Assembly (NCBI GenBank): GCA_034509735.1
Contig: JACGWO010000007.1
Span: forward strand, 22,782,046-22,846,045
Direction of reading: 5' to 3'
DNA length: 64,000 bases
From: Sesamum alatum
Lineage: Eukaryota > Streptophyta > Magnoliopsida > Lamiales > Pedaliaceae
The notes beneath the pieces were generated by a model, which was given only the letters and a program-made list of their open reading frames with translations, ran no database searches and was not told the origin of the DNA. Shown piece by piece: positions 32,585 through 42,479 of the stretch; the stretch's first letter is position 1, and each line of letters starts with the position of its first letter. The translations under genes and the position numbers were made by a program.

Positions 32585-33736
32585 GGGTTAAATGCAGTGT
32601 ACCCCCCTGTGTTATGGGATATGTGCAATTTACCCCCTGTGAAAAATAAAATAGCAATTTACCCCCCTGTGTTATAAAAAAATAGAGCAAAATACCCCCC
32701 TGACGCGTTTCGTGAAGAACACGCGCCATTTTTTATTTTTATTTCATTTTTTAATTTAAAATTTAAATAACATTTATGCCTTTACTTAAAAGCCGTTGGA
32801 TCTTCACCAATCTAAGGTCTAGATTTAACTAATAAATCAACGGTGAAGATTTCATTTAATTCAAATCCACAGTTTAAATTTAAATAAATAAAAATTAAAA
32901 ATATATATTATATATAATTAAATTAGAATATATTTGTACTATATAATAAGATTTATATATATATATATTTATATATATAGAGAGAGAGAGAGAGACCGGG
33001 GGAGGTGTTGTCGGTGGGAGGAGGGGCAGATCTAAGCAGGTGGATGTGGTGGTGACGGGCGCGGAAGGGTGGAGGCTGATCTGGGTGGATGTGGTGGTCA
33101 CGGGCGCGGGAAGGGTGGAGGCGGATTTGATGCGACGGCGGCGCGAAGGGAAGAGGCGGATCTGGGTTGATATGGTGGCGACGGGTGCGGGAGGTAGGTG
33201 GATCTGGGCGCGGGTGGGGAAGGAGGAGAACAACGCGGCTGCGGCGGCCCTAAAGTGGGGTGGCGACTGGAGGACGAGGAAGGGGGAGGAGGCGACGAGA
33301 GCACGACAGGAGAGACTGGGATCCGCGGGCGGCGTGAGAGGAGGAGGCTGAGGCCGGCGGGGCGCGAGCAGCAGTAGGTGCGGCGTCGACGGCGGCGGTC
33401 CGACAATGAGGAGTTGAAGAAGAAAGAATAAATATATATATATATATATATATATTATTTTTATAATTAACATACAATATTAAATATATTCAATATCCAT
33501 TATAAATATATATATATTAATATATTAAATTAAATATATATATATATAAAATAATATTTTTATTGTTTAAAAATTATCCCAAGCGCAAAAGGGGCGCGTG
33601 TAGTGCACCTTCGGGCTGAATGGGGTATTTTGCTCTATTTTTTACAATACAGGGGGGTAAATTGCTACTTTATTTTTCACAGGGGGGGTAAATTGCACAT
33701 ATCCCATAACACAGGGGGGTAAATTGCATTTTTTCC
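32585..33736. mobile_element. MULE-like non-autonomous DNA transposon with about 117-bp terminal inverted repeats
   Basis: The two ends are inverted copies: left starts GGGTTAAATGCAGTGTACCC, and right, read inward, starts GGAAAAAATGCAATTTACCC. Both continue for about 117 bp as repeated TTTACCCCCCTGTG units. A 10-bp duplication TATGTCATAT (32575-32584 and 33737-33746) flanks it. Long terminal repeats plus a 9-11-bp duplication are the Mutator pattern. Removing it joins the copia GAG knuckle codons. The interior is AT-rich outside and GC-rich inside, with no transposase. Confidence 0.82.
32985..33425. other. GC-rich interior of the MULE-like element
   Basis: After GA and TA microsatellites comes about 420 bp of GC-rich DNA with two or three copies of a 45-bp unit based on GTGGATGTGGTGGT (from about 33041 and 33086). 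Long frames are open on both strands (Pro/Ser-rich on the minus strand). Captured host DNA (Pack-MULE style) is possible, but no domain is recognisable. Confidence 0.45.
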
Positions 33737-34533
33737 TATGTCATATGCTCTCGACTGTTGCTTGGAGACAACCTTCCCCTTTCCTTTGCCTTTCCCCTCT
33801 TTGGCACTGGGAACACTCTTAGTGTTTGTAGCTGCTTTGATGGTTTTTCCCTTTCCCTTCTTCCTTTTCCAACGTCTGGCACCCTTGCCTTTCGCCTTCG
33901 AAGTTGAAGCACCTCCAAACAATACTTACGGCGTGGACTTTTGGTCGTTGCCTCGTATTGCACCAACGTATTGATTAACTCATGGATACCCTTCTCAAGT
34001 GTGTTCATGTTAGAGTTAACAATAAATTGGTCGAAAGAGGGTGGGAGAGACTGAAGATCACATTTATGTACGTCTCATTATCGAGGCCTGCCTTTAGGTC
34101 CTCGAGCTTTTCCACCAGGGTAAGCATTTTAACCCCGTGCTCTTGTACAGAGGAGCCTTCGGTCATTTTAGTTCCAAAGAACTCCTTCGTCGCGACATAC
34201 CTAGTATGCCGGTCCGGGATTGCATAGCAATCCTCCAAGCGAGCCATAATGGAAGGGACATCGTCTAGCCTTTCATACTGCTGCTGAATCTCATTCGTCA
34301 TAGAGGCGAGTATGATGCTACGGACCTTCCGGTTATCCTTATGCCAAGTCTCGAACGTCTCACGTTCTTCTGGCGTGGATCCTTTCGGTAAGGTCCTTGG
34401 GAGAGGCTCGTCCATCACGTAGCCTTAGTTCTCATAATCTAGAACTATCCTCAGATTGTGCAACCAGTCGTTGCAATTTGTTCCATTAAACTTGTTGGTC
34501 TCAAGTATGGTTGAAAATGGGTTCTTTAGACAT
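33737..34533 (-). pseudogene. Element B GAG
   Basis: Minus-strand GAG split by the MULE-like element. ATG at 34531-34533 as in element C, but an extra base after ATGTCTAA shifts the frame. A stop replaces Gln in the DYENQGYVMDEP motif (about 34428). A one-base loss near 34055 breaks DVILQSLPP. The middle section (34005-34418) keeps RETFETWHKDNRKVRSII and EHGVKMLTLVEKLEDL. The Lys-rich linker and remains of the knuckle lie at 33740-33925. Confidence 0.85.
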
Positions 34534-35080
34534 TTTAAATCTACATTTAAAAAACAGAACTCACGATCAGCAGAATTGAAAAGACGGAAGTTTTGATAAA
34601 TAATTAAACACTTGGTCTTTAGTCATTTAATGCTCCCACTATTTATATGAAAACACGATACTCTCAAACGTCGTTTTCAGAAAACCTTTTCCTAGTGGGC
34701 TTGGGATCCACAGCAAATTTTCCCATACCCCGCTTTTACGATTCGCATAGGAAGAATCCTGTGGGAGGTATGCCATACCATTCTCGTTCCACGAGATTCC
34801 CAAGATTATTGCCTCACCCTTTCACATGATCCCGAGGACTCCAAGCGAATCATGCTAATCGGGCATTAGACCCGACCCAATCAACTGAATCATAGACCCG
34901 CTGCTACCTCCACGACTCGTGAGATAGGTAACAGTGGTCTACTTTTCGTTCATGACATAGTGCAGCTTCTTTTAAGTACGATAGACGCGCCACGACTCGT
35001 GAGACCACGCTATCAACCTAAATTAGCTTCCTCACTATGCTTAAACGCACACAAAACCCTAGGCCAACACACCAAACCGG
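34534..35080 (-). other. Shortened 5' leader of element B
   Basis: Only about 550 bases against about 2.16 kb in element C. Paired CACGACTCGTG motifs are kept (34911-34921 and 34991-35001). At 35040 the sequence jumps from CACTATGC to the primer-proximal end, removing about 1.6 kb including the GC-rich island. The join is at an ATGC word present at both parental positions. Confidence 0.8.
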
Positions 35081-35092
35081 GCTCTGATACCA
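35081..35092 (-). promoter_or_regulatory. Primer-binding site, element B
   Basis: Minus-strand TGGTATCAGAGC, complementary to initiator-Met tRNA, one base from the LTR at 35094. Confidence 0.9.
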
Positions 35093-35093
35093 C

Positions 35094-37077
35094 TGAAAGC
35101 CTAGGATAGGCGTGTGGATCGTCCCGGGAGTAGCGCGAATGTGGAAGCGCGGTATAATTTAAATTTCAAGAATTTAAAACATGCATAAACATACATTAAA
35201 ATAAAAGCGTTCAAGGGGTGTACCCTTGAAACTCCCGGGCGTTTGGTGTATCTCATGAATAATAATAACATACATAGCAATCCTGGACACCATAGGATTC
35301 GAAAATAAAGAGGACGAAAAAGATAAACCGGAAACCTATTGATTGTCGTTTTCGCCTTCTAAACAGTATTCGCGTTGTTCCCCGATTCGCTCCAAGATCT
35401 TGTGTAGGAGACCCTCTAATTCGTGACATGCAATCCGTCCACGTATCTTGATCTTCGTGCTAGTGAAACAACAAGTATATTTTGGAGGGAACGGATCGAT
35501 CAAACGTTATTAGTTTAACGAGATCAATCCTCCTTTTGTTCAATTGTTAAAACAAAAGAACAAGAAAGTGTTTTCTTGGATGAAGAGAGAGAGATGCGCC
35601 CAAGAGGGAGAGAGAGCACACGATTGTGTGTGTGTGTGTGTTTCAAGAATCAATCATCATCTTCAATGTGTGTGCGAAGGAGTATTTATAGAAAAGGAAT
35701 CCTATTCCTCTTCAAGTTTCCTACACTTTGAAGACTCCTCCACAACTAGGATTTGACCTAGTCAAATCTAGCTTCTTTGGTCAAACCAATCCAAGCCATA
35801 GATTTCTCCCTTTTAATCTCAACCATTAATTTAATTTAATGAAATATTAAAATCCTTTTTAAATATTCCAAGGGCAATAAATATATACTAAATATAAATA
35901 TTTATTCCAAGCCCATTAAATTAATTTTCTAATAAATCTAATTTATTAGATAAATCCCTTTTATCTAATAAGTGGAATTAATTCTTCCCAAGAAAATAAG
36001 GACCCGATTAAATCCAATTTAATCACTCCACTTCTCCAAATATTTAATTCTAAATTAAATACATTTATGTGTGTGCAGATTGTTTGTGACTCTTTAGGTT
36101 CACCTTCAACTAGACTTGGTTGGATTCCTAGAATCCGCCCGTTACCATGGGTGGCCATCTAGCAACGGTCCATGGCACTAGAGATTAGGTGAATATACGG
36201 GGATGAACATTTAGGCTCTACAGTATATCTATCCTTCCGTCTACGGTCTCACCACTTAGGGTCTAGGGCACGGATAATGCAGGTACCCATTTTGGACCCA
36301 ATTGTCGGTCTGTCCTCTACTAAACACCGCAAGGGAAACCTTCCCTTCTGTTCAGTTACTGTGGTCACAAATTTTAGGGACAAGACACAAAGCATTTGTG
36401 AGACACAACTGTCAATACCTTTTGACAGGAGACAGATCCTTTCTTGAAACTACTGTCACTCTGCACACCAGAGATGCACTAGATATGGCTTATGACTACT
36501 CAATTACATCTTGCCAATCTCTCACCATATCTAAGATACAGCCCTGATGTACAGGTAAACTCAGCAGTTCCTCAAGTCAAAGGACTTGACCTATACCGTT
36601 GGAACCGGGAACACACGTCATACCTAACCGACCCTACTCAAGGTCCTCCGGAAGACGGTTCCCGTGAGTCACCTCAGTCAGCTGCTCCCTAGCAGGCCAA
36701 ACCACTAACACTGCTTAGACGACCCTCGTCACCCATCGATGAAATACGACAGCAGATGCTTACTGCAAGTCCCAAAGGGAATCTCGGTACCCACTTTCGA
36801 GATTTCTTGACTTGGAGATCTCCAAACTGATTCGGCGGAACTGATTTTATGGACCTTCCTCCAAGCGTAGTCCCAGTCCCCGAAATGCGATTTCAGTCTG
36901 TGGGCTTTGTTTGCGTAGTGAACAGTTATATAAAGCAGATAAAGTGAATACAAACAACGTAAATGCCAAATGAATTTCACTTCTTATTCATTAACGATTT
37001 ATTAAAACCTTTAAATTGTTCAGACATAGGTTATAATTTGCCTATCAAGATTGGCTACATGGTCACCTATTCTAACA
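35094..37077 (-). repeat. 5' LTR of element B (family B)
   Basis: About 1984 bp, starting TGAAAGCCTAGGA and ending CTATTCTAACA, followed by the duplication GAGAT. TATA box near 35682-35691 (minus strand). Confidence 0.9.
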
Positions 37078-37108
37078 GAGATCACACAATTGTCCAATAT
37101 GTCCGAAC
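37078..37108 (-). pseudogene. L1 retrotransposon piece 3: second half of the ORF1 zinc knuckle
   Basis: Only 31 bp of L1 survive between composite element B and the CGAAC solo LTR. Read on the minus strand they encode FGHIGQLCDL, the H and last C of a C-x2-C-x4-H-x4-C knuckle whose first half is at 39836-39875. The frame continues into piece 2 with the GAGAT duplication removed. Confidence 0.85.
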
Positions 37109-39018
37109 TGAAGGACAAGCGGATCCGCCCGGGAGCGCGAACGGAAGCGAGAAAGCGAAGAAATCCATAAATTTAAACAAATAAATAAACATAATCCCAA
37201 GGGGTGTACCCTTGGGTGTTCAACCGGGCGTTCGATGTAAGATGTATCAATATTAACGCACATATTATACATAGGGCATAGATGAATAGAAAACAATGAA
37301 AGCGTAATAAATTGTTACCTTCGTAGTTTTCAAGTGCGTACGGCTACAGGCTTTGTTCCTCATTTCGAATGTCACAAAGTCCAAATGTATGGACTCTCCA
37401 AAGGTGATCCACACCACACCGGAAGAAACTCACGTTCTCCTTGCTAGAAGAAAACGGGTTTATGAAGGAATCGGGTTAAGAAAATAAACACTATGAATTA
37501 GTGTTCTTCTTAAACCTACTTTGTTCTTCCCTTTTGATCTAAGATCAAGTGAAGAACAATAGTAAGAGAGGGAGAGAGAGGCCGAGAGTGTGAGGGAGAG
37601 AGGAGACCGAATTTTGTTCTTCTATTCCTAGAAAAGATGAATTATAATTCTCTTGCATAAGGTGTTAGTATATACTCACATATATACATAATTAATCTGA
37701 TTATTCGAATGTGTCTAGGTTCATCCACGGATGTCCAGATACATCCCAATCAACCACCATTAATTCTTCAATCAAGCCTACCAACTTTTAAGGTGTGATC
37801 AAATCAAACCAAAAGGGAAGGGCTTGATTGGAGTTGATTTGTCTCTTACCAAAAGACACAAGTCAACCACCACCTAGCATGCAACATGGCTGAATTTTGC
37901 TTCCTCCAAGGGAATATTTTTCGGCCATGCTTAATTAGGGAAGAAGTCCAGCTTCTTCCTATACCAAAATAGGAATAAATTCTCCTCTCGGATCAAAATT
38001 TAACGGACTGGGTTTTACCGTAATCCAATTACGATGAACCCAAAATTAAATTCAATTTAATGTCCACTTAAATAATTCCGGTTGATCTTTCAATCCGATC
38101 AAAAGATCCAACATCTCAACTTTTCATATTTAACTGATAAATCCCATTTACCGATGAAACGAGGGCCCGATATAATATCGGCTCGTCCATCTAATGGACT
38201 ATCCCTTAAGTAATCCAATTACTTATTTATCCTTCGACATTGACTCCAAGTAAATCTCTCAACCTTCTCGGTGATTTGTGTGTGACCCTTTAGGTTCACC
38301 TTCAGCTAGACTTGGGCCTGTATCCCACAAGAGCCCGTTAGCATGAGTGGTCGATTCTGTACAGGTACGGTCCTTCCATCTATCGTCTCCCAGCCTTAGT
38401 CTAGGGTATGGAATTGGACATCGGTTCCCATCCTTGACTAGGCATCTATGATTAATACTCGAGACTACGCATACTTCATTGCATCGACATAGGAAACCAT
38501 TTCCTGTTCGACCAACTACTGTGGCCACAGCTTTAAACAGCATGAACGTGTCTTCAAGTGCATAGGAGATACCTCTGTCACATACTGACAGGGGACGGAT
38601 CCTCTTCTTGAAGCCCACCGTCCTCGCTACACATTCTGACTGCACTAGAAAAAGCTTATAATGATCATCTTACAAAATGATCACCTCTCGCCAGATCCAA
38701 GACATAGTCATCCTGTGCACGTGACTGCCATGGTTCCTCAAATCTAAGGGCTACTCCCGTACTGTCGGAACCGGGGAAATCCAATCATGCCGACCAAGCC
38801 TCCAAGGCTTTCATTTGATGATCCCCGCGAGTCAGTCCAGTCGGCTTGACCCAAGTCGACCAACCCATCAAGATCGTGTAGGCGTCCCACGACTGTCGCC
38901 GATTGAACACGGCACTCATCCAATGAACACGACTCTTGATGCAAGTCTCTATAGGACTCTCGATGCCCTGTCCTGAGGTCCTCGACTTGGAACGTTTTAG
39001 ACCCAACTCTTAATCAAT

Positions 39019-39257
39019 AGCTCCTCCGCATCCCAAAGCGCGCTGCCCTCCTAGGCGCGCAACACTAAGTAAGCCAAGCCAACCCACATTACTGACTAAC
39101 GGCGGATAATCATATTTCTTAGAGGTACTAAATACAACTCCATGAATGAGCAAAATGAAGGTTGCATTAATGATAAAAATCTCTGGGGAAACCGCTAAAA
39201 AAAGATTGAACATGTTAAAGGATGAGATGAGGATCCGAACGAATTCTGCTTTCATTT
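39019..39257 (-). pseudogene. nad2: nad2 exon 1 (NADH dehydrogenase subunit 2), nuclear copy of mitochondrial gene
   Basis: Minus-strand frame beginning MKAEFVRIL at 39255-39257 and running through NLFLAVSPEIFIINATFILL, HGVVFSTSKKYDYPPLV and SNVGWLGLLSV. This is the N-terminus of plant mitochondrial NAD2, a membrane subunit of respiratory complex I. After LLSV the sequence turns to GCGCGCCTAGGAGG, which fits the start of the group II intron that follows exon 1. A few extra residues (ISSFN region) follow RIL relative to what I recall of the family. As a nuclear fragment of one exon it has no function. Confidence 0.9.
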
Positions 39258-39597
39258 CCCCTGTATGGAGCACTGAGTTACTTACGTTATGGTCTTCAGC
39301 AGGTAGGCTGCACTAGATGGGTCTGCGTACTGTGACACAAACCATTCAGGAAAGATCAGGTTTTTTGCTGGTCCCTTGAACTTGATAACTTCTTTGCCAT
39401 CTATTGTGCTGTAAAAATAGGATTTTTAAGCTAAAAAGTATCCTTTCATGATTCTGTCCTCTAGCTTAAACTTGCCTAAGACAGAAGAAGAAATCACATC
39501 CTCAGGTAGTGGCTGACCAAGCACAACTGAGTCTGTGTCCGTGTAGTAGCAGTCCTCTCTTGAGATATACGGGTACATATGGATCCTAGCTGCTGCA
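39258..39597 (-). pseudogene. Family B DNA polymerase fragment of mitochondrial linear-plasmid type
   Basis: Minus-strand fragment encoding [49 protein letters not shown], a TAA stop near 39431, then in the same frame KSYFYSTIDGKEVIKFKGPA and FPEWFVSQYADPSS. YTDTDS is motif C of family B polymerases, with both catalytic Asp residues. The protein-primed polymerases of plant mitochondrial linear plasmids, often integrated in the main mitochondrial genome, have this sequence character. It lies directly upstream of nad2 exon 1 in the same orientation. Confidence 0.85.
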
Positions 39598-39835
39598 TTT
39601 TCATGACCACCATCCAATGCGTGGCCCAACTGCATGAGTTGTTAACCGTGGTCTGTGGGCTTTGTTGCGATATAAGCAAAACACCGTTTTAGCATATGTA
39701 AAATGAGCACAACAAAGTATGTACCATAGATGACGAACACTCATTTTATTCATCACATAATATTACATTACATCAAGTTGTCAAATAGGATACAAAACGC
39801 CAAACCTATTGGCTTTCTGGTCACCTATTCTAATA

Positions 39836-39875
39836 CGAACTTAACACACAAGTGGCAAAAATTAGGAAGCCGTTC
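39836..39875 (-). pseudogene. L1 retrotransposon piece 4: first half of the ORF1 zinc knuckle
   Basis: Forty bp between the solo LTR and the gypsy element. On the minus strand it encodes ERLPNFCHLCVKFG, the canonical lead-in to the L1 ORF1 knuckle. It joins piece 3 once one CGAAC is removed, and piece 5 once one CGTTC is removed. Confidence 0.87.
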
Positions 39876-40247
39876 TGAAGGTGACAAGATAAATAATATA
39901 TTAAATTACCGAAATAGCCATGATCATGTGTGTAATTACCATATTTCCATTAGTTAGTTATTATCCTTGTAAGTTAGTAGGGCGATGTAAATTACCAAGT
40001 TGCCCCTAGTCTTTAAATTATATTCGTCAGATGATAGGTGGTTGGGGGGTACATCTATCTTTGCGCCCCCCCCCCCCCCCCACACACACACACTTTCATA
40101 TCCAATTTACTATAAATAGGATGTTTAGTCCATTGTAAAGATCACTTGTTACTTTTGGAATAATAAGGAAGAGAGGAATTTTAGAGTTCTTGACTCGTGA
40201 AGTGTTTTTGTGCTTCGATCATACACCTCCCGAATTTCACCCCATCA
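39876..40247 (+). repeat. 5' LTR of the gypsy element
   Basis: About 372 bp with TATA box CTATAAATAG at 40110-40119. Contains a C16-19 homopolymer and (CA)n tract at about 40066-40093, missing from the 3' LTR. Confidence 0.88.
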
Positions 40248-40275
40248 GCTTTGGCTTCGTCATTGGAAAACTGAT
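40248..40275 (+). promoter_or_regulatory. Degenerate primer-binding region of the gypsy element
   Basis: GCTTTGGCTTCGTCATTGG follows the LTR. It resembles the TTTGGCGCCGTC-type primer site of plant gypsy elements with CpG sites turned to T; exact tRNA is not determinable. Confidence 0.4.
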
Positions 40276-40318
40276 CTAAGTATTGAGGATGAACACCCGA
40301 TCAAGAGTCAAGAACGGG

Positions 40319-41780
40319 AATGGGGGACAAGAAGGACTCGAAAGAGGAACGGAAAATCATGTGCAAAATCACGTCTAGGAAAACCTACCCGCTCGCGATC
40401 TTCAAAACGAGAGGCAGGAAGACGTTGAGGTCCGCCTCCTCCCCCAATCATTTAGATAACTCCAGAGGCACTTCGCTAATTAATGGAAGATGCATCTGCT
40501 CAAGCAACAGAGAGGGTTGTGGCTTAGTATATGGCAGGGCATGCATTACCCCCACGACCCCATCGTTATCCTCATAGAGGTAAAGACGCTCCCTTGGCCC
40601 CCAAGGGTTGCGAGCAGAGGCCCAGGGACACCCACGGAGGTTTGAACTATGAGGTGGAGGTCAACAGCAGGGCCACGCAGCCAGAGGACGACTATTACCC
40701 TTCACCATCTGAGAGATGCGTAGGCGAAGAAGACTACTTCCCACCACCTCCCCAGGGAGGACATGAAGACTTCTTCCCTCCTCCGTGCCAGGAAGAGGAA
40801 CTACTGGTACGGGAAGGAATGTATCGAGAAATGGGCGGCCACATGCCTCCTCCACCTAGGTTCCCGAGTCCCTTGAGACCCGAAGGATACCCAGCGCGAC
40901 CCTTGGCAGTAGCGCCCCCACGACGAAGTCCATTCACCCCCTACAGTTTAGCAAAAGCCATTCGTCCAGGGATCAAGATCCCAAGCCTCAGCGAGTATAA
41001 CGGAGTGGGTGATCCTCAGGATCACTTTGACCGTTTTCTGGCCAGAGCCGATTTGTTAGACATTAGCGATGTGGCCTATTGCAAGTTATTTTGGACTACC
41101 CTTTTAGGGAAGGCGATGGTGTGGTTTAACCAGCTACCCCGAGGAACCATCGAGTCATTCGAGAAGCTCTCCCAGCGCTTCTTGCACCACTTCGCGATTA
41201 ATAGGCGATACCCCAAAACCGCATCGTATTTGTTTATGATATTCCAACAAGAGAACGAATGCCTGAGGGAGTACGTGCAGCGCTTCTTGGAAGCTATTTT
41301 AGAAGTCCCCCATGTAAACCTAGAACTTTTGCCAAGCATCAATCTAAGGAGAGGTCGGTTTAAGGAGTCGATTGCTGGGAAGTCTCCCTCCTCTTAAGAA
41401 GAGTTGCTGTTAAGATCCGAGAAATATATAAGAATTGAGGAGTCAACAGGTTCGCGATCAACAAATCCCCTAAAATGGAGGGCCAATGAAGAGGAAAAAG
41501 GGGTTCCCCCTAGGACAGAAGGGAGTAAGCATGGACGCAGACATTTGCCACTAGGGGATTTGGCTTGCTACACCCCTCTAAACACCCCCCGAACTCAAGT
41601 TCTCGCAGTAGCCAAGTAACAACGATTGGTGAGATGGCCTTTTCCGATGAAGAACAACCCACAGAGAATGAAGTCTGATAAGTATTGTCATTTCCACAGG
41701 GATCAAGGCCATAGGACCGAGGAATGGCACCACTTGAAGGACGAGATCGAGAAGTTGATCTAGGGAGGTTACTTAAAAGA
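40319..41780 (+). pseudogene. gypsy GAG (Retrotrans_gag), broken
   Basis: ATG at 40319-40321 (MGDKKDSKEERK) starts the likely GAG, with a frame change near 40420 and a TAG at 40528-40530. The main frame (40531-41397) has a Pro-rich N-terminal region with repeated DYYPSP/DYFPPPP/DFFPPP words, then the gag core: SLSEYNGVGDPQDHFDRFL, FWTTLLGKAMVWFNQLP, SFEKLSQRFLHHFA and FQQENECLREYVQRFLEA. After a stop at 41395-41397 the C-terminal part reappears, with YCHFHRDQGHRTEEWHHLK, where the last Cys of the knuckle-like motif is Trp. GAG would form the particle. Confidence 0.85.
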
Positions 41781-41835
41781 GTTTGTGGGGTAAAGAAAAC
41801 AAGAGCCCCAGGAAACCGCCTTTGGAGGCAGGCAC

Positions 41836-42072
41836 ATGGCACCCTGGCTAGAAATGGGAGTAAAGCAGGAAGCGGAGCGAGTTAGCAAGGATAACCTCCC
41901 AACTGCTGGAGTTATTGGGATTATATCAGGAGGCCCAGCAGGGGGAGACTCGAGGCAAGATGGAAAGGCTACAGTGAGAGCGGCGAGATGCAATGTCAAC
42001 CGTGTCATTTTCAGTGAGATTGCAGCAGCGTCTCCAGTAGATCCAATAATGAATCGGAGTATGAGACACTAA
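41836..42072 (+). pseudogene. gypsy GAG-protease linker relic
   Basis: A 78-codon open piece with VIGIISGGPAGGDSRQDGKA, the segment that in Tat-type elements precedes the aspartic protease. The protease active site itself is not seen; similarity ends before the RNase H piece at 42087, implying deletion of protease and RT. Confidence 0.6.
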
Positions 42073-42086
42073 GCGCAGGTGAAAAA

Positions 42087-42479
42087 TTGGCTTTCGCCGC
42101 GGAAGCAAAGTATGTGAGGGCGTATAGCGACTCCCAACTTGTGGTTAAGCAAGGGAATGGAGATTACGAAGCTAAGGGGGAGCAGATGACCAAGTACTTA
42201 ACAAACATCCAAGCGTTAAGAAGGAAGTTCGACGAGTTCACCCTAAAACAAATCCCGCGGTCAGACAACGAAGAAGCAAACAAACTCGCTAAGCTGTCCA
42301 GATCATTGGCTCCTTTGGAGAGTAGGAGAATAACCCTACTATGTCAAGAGCGACCTGATGTGGATATTGTAGTGGGAGAAGTCTTGACGACGAAGAGTGT
42401 TTCACCAAGTTGGAGAGAGGATTTGGAGGAATACTTGAAATATGGACTTTGCCTCAAGACCCTAGGGAAGCAAAGGTAA
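42087..42479 (+). pseudogene. gypsy second RNase H (archaeal-type) domain
   Basis: Open piece with VRAYSDSQLVVKQGNGDYEA (catalytic Asp), MTKYLTNIQALRRKFDEFTL and IPRSDNEEANKLAKLSRS (final Asp region). This extra RNase H, placed between RT and integrase, is found in the Tat branch of plant Ty3/gypsy. The first part of the fold is missing. The frame runs on into the integrase linker until 42475, where copia element E sequence takes over. Confidence 0.8.

Larger units (their letters stand above)
14908..37077 (-). mobile_element. Composite Ty1/copia element B with nested insertions
   Basis: Family B LTRs at 14908-16900 and 35094-37077 match each other better than any other copies (roughly 95 percent in the first 220 bp by eye). 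They are flanked by a perfect 5-bp duplication GAGAT (14903-14907 and 37078-37082). B's own coding DNA is split into RNase H/RT (16901-17851), RT (19838-20464) and INT-PR-GAG-leader (about 31231-35093). The rest is a solo LTR, copia element C with part of a second copy, and a MULE-like element. All coding parts carry breaks. Confidence 0.9.
39019..39597 (-). other. Mitochondrial DNA insertion (NUMT) in the solo LTR
   Basis: About 580 bp absent from the sister LTR (compare 46790-46815). Two mitochondrial-type coding pieces lie head to tail on the minus strand: a family B DNA polymerase fragment and exon 1 of nad2. At the junctions four LTR bases (TGGT) are lost, and a short TTTCATG word is shared on the right, as expected for end-joining. 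No target duplication. Confidence 0.88.
37109..39835 (-). mobile_element. Solo LTR (copia family D) carrying a mitochondrial insertion
   Basis: Starts TGAAGGACAAGCGGATCC and ends ATTCTAATA (the usual ACA end mutated). A perfect 5-bp duplication CGAAC lies at 37104-37108 and 39836-39840. Without the 39019-39597 insert it is about 2.15 kb, like its sister LTR at 44985-47041. No primer site or polypurine tract adjoins it, so it is a solo LTR. It shares the conserved block near 38278-38315 with the other families. Confidence 0.88.

Noticed and set aside
32895..33473. 192-codon minus-strand Pro/Ser-rich frame in the MULE-like element
   Set aside because: Low-complexity, repeats of 45 bp, competing frames on the other strand; described only as possible captured DNA.
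37259..39009. Apparent 128-codon and other frames in family D LTRs (for example 38259-38645)
   Set aside because: They lie in LTR sequence, differ between the sister copies, and have no domain.
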